From Acidobacteriaceae bacterium (GTDB taxonomy: Bacteria > Acidobacteriota > Terriglobia > Terriglobales > Acidobacteriaceae), in assembly GCA_025350325.1 (NCBI GenBank), contig JANXYB010000127.1:1-64000 (forward strand): 64,000 nt of DNA, given 5' to 3'. The notes beneath the pieces were generated by a model. The model was not told where the DNA came from and did no database searches. It saw only the letters and a list, made by a program, of their open reading frames with translations. Both the position numbers and the translations under genes were made by a program. Below, one piece after another: positions 62,578 through 64,000 of this stretch; the stretch's first letter is position 1, and each line of letters begins with the position of its first letter.

Positions 62578-64000
62578 CTATTTTTTCACGATGGTCGCTG
62601 CGGGCGGGGTAAAGCTGACTCGCGGCGGGTTGCCCAGGGTGACCACTGTTTCAACCACGGTCTTGCGCCTGCCTTGTTGAACCTGGTTCTGCTTGAGCGT
62701 TGCGACTCCGTTGGCGATCTCTGCATCGCCGGACCAGTGATCGAAGCGAGCCAATGCCGGGGGGATAGGCTCGTCCAACTCATCTTCGCGGCGAACCACT
62801 GACCCCCGTCGCCAATCGAAGTGGAAAGTTCCTTTGGCTGAAGCACCCAGATCTTTGTCGGTAAAACCGGAGAGATCGACTTTGCCCGTGCCGTCGAGCC
62901 CGGTGCCGGTACACTGCAACCGAAGCAATCCGCAAAAAACTGCGGGACTGATCTCCCGAAACTCGCCTTCGAGGGAATAGGTGGGCTTATCTCCGTTGTT
63001 AATTTTGCCGGTCCCGTGAAGCTGTCCCCCGAGAATCCCTGCATCGAGGCTCGTCAAGTCTGCGCCCGTCTCGGTCACTTTGAGCGCGATGACCGCGTTA
63101 TGCAGCGTCACCGGACCGATCACGAGAGCGTCGGCTCTTACGGTGCCGATAAAGGATGGCCAGGCTGGTTTCGCCGGTGAACTCAACCGCGCAATGACCG
63201 TAGACAGCAACGATCCGGACTTGTGGGCGCCCAATAAAGCGGACTGTAGCGCGTCGGCGTTGAGGGTCGCAAATTGAAAATTTAATTGCGGCGGACACTC
63301 TGCTGGGGCTTCGCAGGCAGCCGGGACTTGCAGGCTCGCTGTCCCTTTAAGTGGTCCGTAGGAGAATGTCACCGGGTCCCAGCGCGGTGGGCCCGAGCCG
63401 ATATGCAGCGTGGCCTGCGGAATTTGAACCGCAGTGGCTAGCGCATCCGATTTCCAATTCGCATTGCGTAAAGTCACTGTACCGACGAGGCTATCTGACG
63501 AGAAAATTGCTGCCGACTGTGCGCCGGGCGCGGCAGATGCGGGTTGCGCTGAAGCGGTGCGCGCAAGGTCGGTGCTCGACGTCGAATCTAAAGCCGGTAA
63601 CCACGGACCCGCCGCACTCAGCTCGACAACCACTGGCTCTCCCGCGAACGCGTTCAGCGCAGCGGCGTCGGGCAAATTCGCAGCACGCGCAAATTCCCGC
63701 ATGCGCGCCACCGAACCGGGCCCGCGCACCGTAAATTGGTATCCCGCCAGCGCCATGTGAACCGTTACCAAAAGCGGGCTTACTGCGCCCGCCGACATTG
63801 CTACGGACGCGGCCAGAGTCTCGTGATCGCCAGCCGCTACCAACGCCGGTTGCAGTGTGATCTTGGGAATCTGCACAGGCTGGCTCAGGCCATCCCCACG
63901 CAGGACGAAGCCATCGACGACGAGGCTACCCGACAAGGCGCCATGCGCTGACTCTTTTGCTATAGGTCCCCTCGCAACTTGTACTTTGCTTGAGCGACGT
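62578..64000 (-). CDS. AsmA-like C-terminal region protein, truncated by the right edge
   Basis: The frame is open through the right edge; at least 474 codons are visible and the 5' end is missing. Long runs of beta-strand-forming repeats (TNxxLVIGPVTLHNAVIAL type) and segments such as TSLDAGILGGQLHGTGKI and YSLEGEFREISPAVFCGLL are typical of the AsmA C-terminal domain, which is linked to lipid transport or outer-membrane assembly. The last residues are VSFTPPAATIVKK. The N-terminal part, including any membrane anchor, lies outside the window. Confidence 0.85.
   Translation of the reverse strand, partial: RRSSKVQVARGPIAKESAHGALSGSLVVDGFVLRGDGLSQPVQIPKITLQPALVAAGDHETLAASVAMSAGAVSPLLVTVHMALAGYQFTVRGPGSVARMREFARAANLPDAAALNAFAGEPVVVELSAAGPWLPALDSTSSTDLARTASAQPASAAPGAQSAAIFSSDSLVGTVTLRNANWKSDALATAVQIPQATLHIGSGPPRWDPVTFSYGPLKGTASLQVPAACEAPAECPPQLNFQFATLNADALQSALLGAHKSGSLLSTVIARLSSPAKPAWPSFIGTVRADALVIGPVTLHNAVIALKVTETGADLTSLDAGILGGQLHGTGKINNGDKPTYSLEGEFREISPAVFCGLLRLQCTGTGLDGTGKVDLSGFTDKDLGASAKGTFHFDWRRGSVVRREDELDEPIPPALARFDHWSGDAEIANGVATLKQNQVQQGRRKTVVETVVTLGNPPRVSFTPPAATIVKK

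Overview
The window reads as a 64 kb chromosomal segment of a soil-type Acidobacteriota (Terriglobia/Acidobacteriaceae-like). This is an inference from several things together: the gene families present (secreted M13 and M3 peptidases, a GH3 glycosidase with an accessory domain, RND efflux, B12-dependent ribonucleotide reductase, membrane pyrophosphatase), moderately high G+C, and palindromic repeats of a type I associate with that group. No rRNA, tRNA, CRISPR array, prophage or intact insertion sequence was recognised. Most of the window is densely packed housekeeping and periplasmic genes with many 1-4 nt overlaps.

Layout. 0-5.4 kb: a frameshifted DoxX gene, an extradiol dioxygenase, a small secreted protein, trpD, then sucC-sucD. 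5.4-14.6 kb: a secreted M13 peptidase, ndk, a YceH-like protein and a tolC/adaptor/RND efflux operon. 14.7-19.4 kb: an aldo/keto reductase, a KhpB/Jag-like R3H protein, a glycine-zipper lipoprotein, a VOC protein and dnaA. 20.2-27.6 kb: the rpsP-khpA-rimM...trmD-rplS-rnhB translation cluster, interrupted by three opposite-strand envelope genes; trmD itself carries a repeat-like in-frame insertion. 27.6-32.1 kb (minus strand): lipid kinase, esterase, mogA, msrP, msrQ, a methionine-sulfoxide repair block next to a molybdenum-cofactor gene.

32.3-39.2 kb: a GH3 glycosidase, an FAD oxidoreductase and an M3 peptidase. 39.2-45.8 kb: a tightly overlapping three-gene operon (DUF2126-transglutaminase, circularly permuted ATP-grasp fused to alpha-E, second transglutaminase). 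It looks like a peptide-ligating or protein-modifying system without a settled function and is the best candidate here for an under-described system. 46-49.4 kb: nrdJ, with possible NrdR boxes upstream and a strong terminator. 49.9-58.4 kb: an acetyltransferase, a 55-residue zinc-ribbon membrane protein next to a DUF2752 gene, hppA, an HTH-molbindin regulator, a GT39-like transferase, an orphan FtsX-type permease and a RodZ-like HTH protein. 58.8-64 kb: metK, a VbhA-like antitoxin with a Fic toxin gene broken inside its active-site loop, a carbonic-anhydrase-like protein lacking two of three zinc histidines, a HAD phosphatase and the end of an AsmA-like gene that runs off the right edge.

Start codons were chosen from Shine-Dalgarno-like sequence, family length and overlaps. 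All family assignments come from reading motifs by eye, without database searches.
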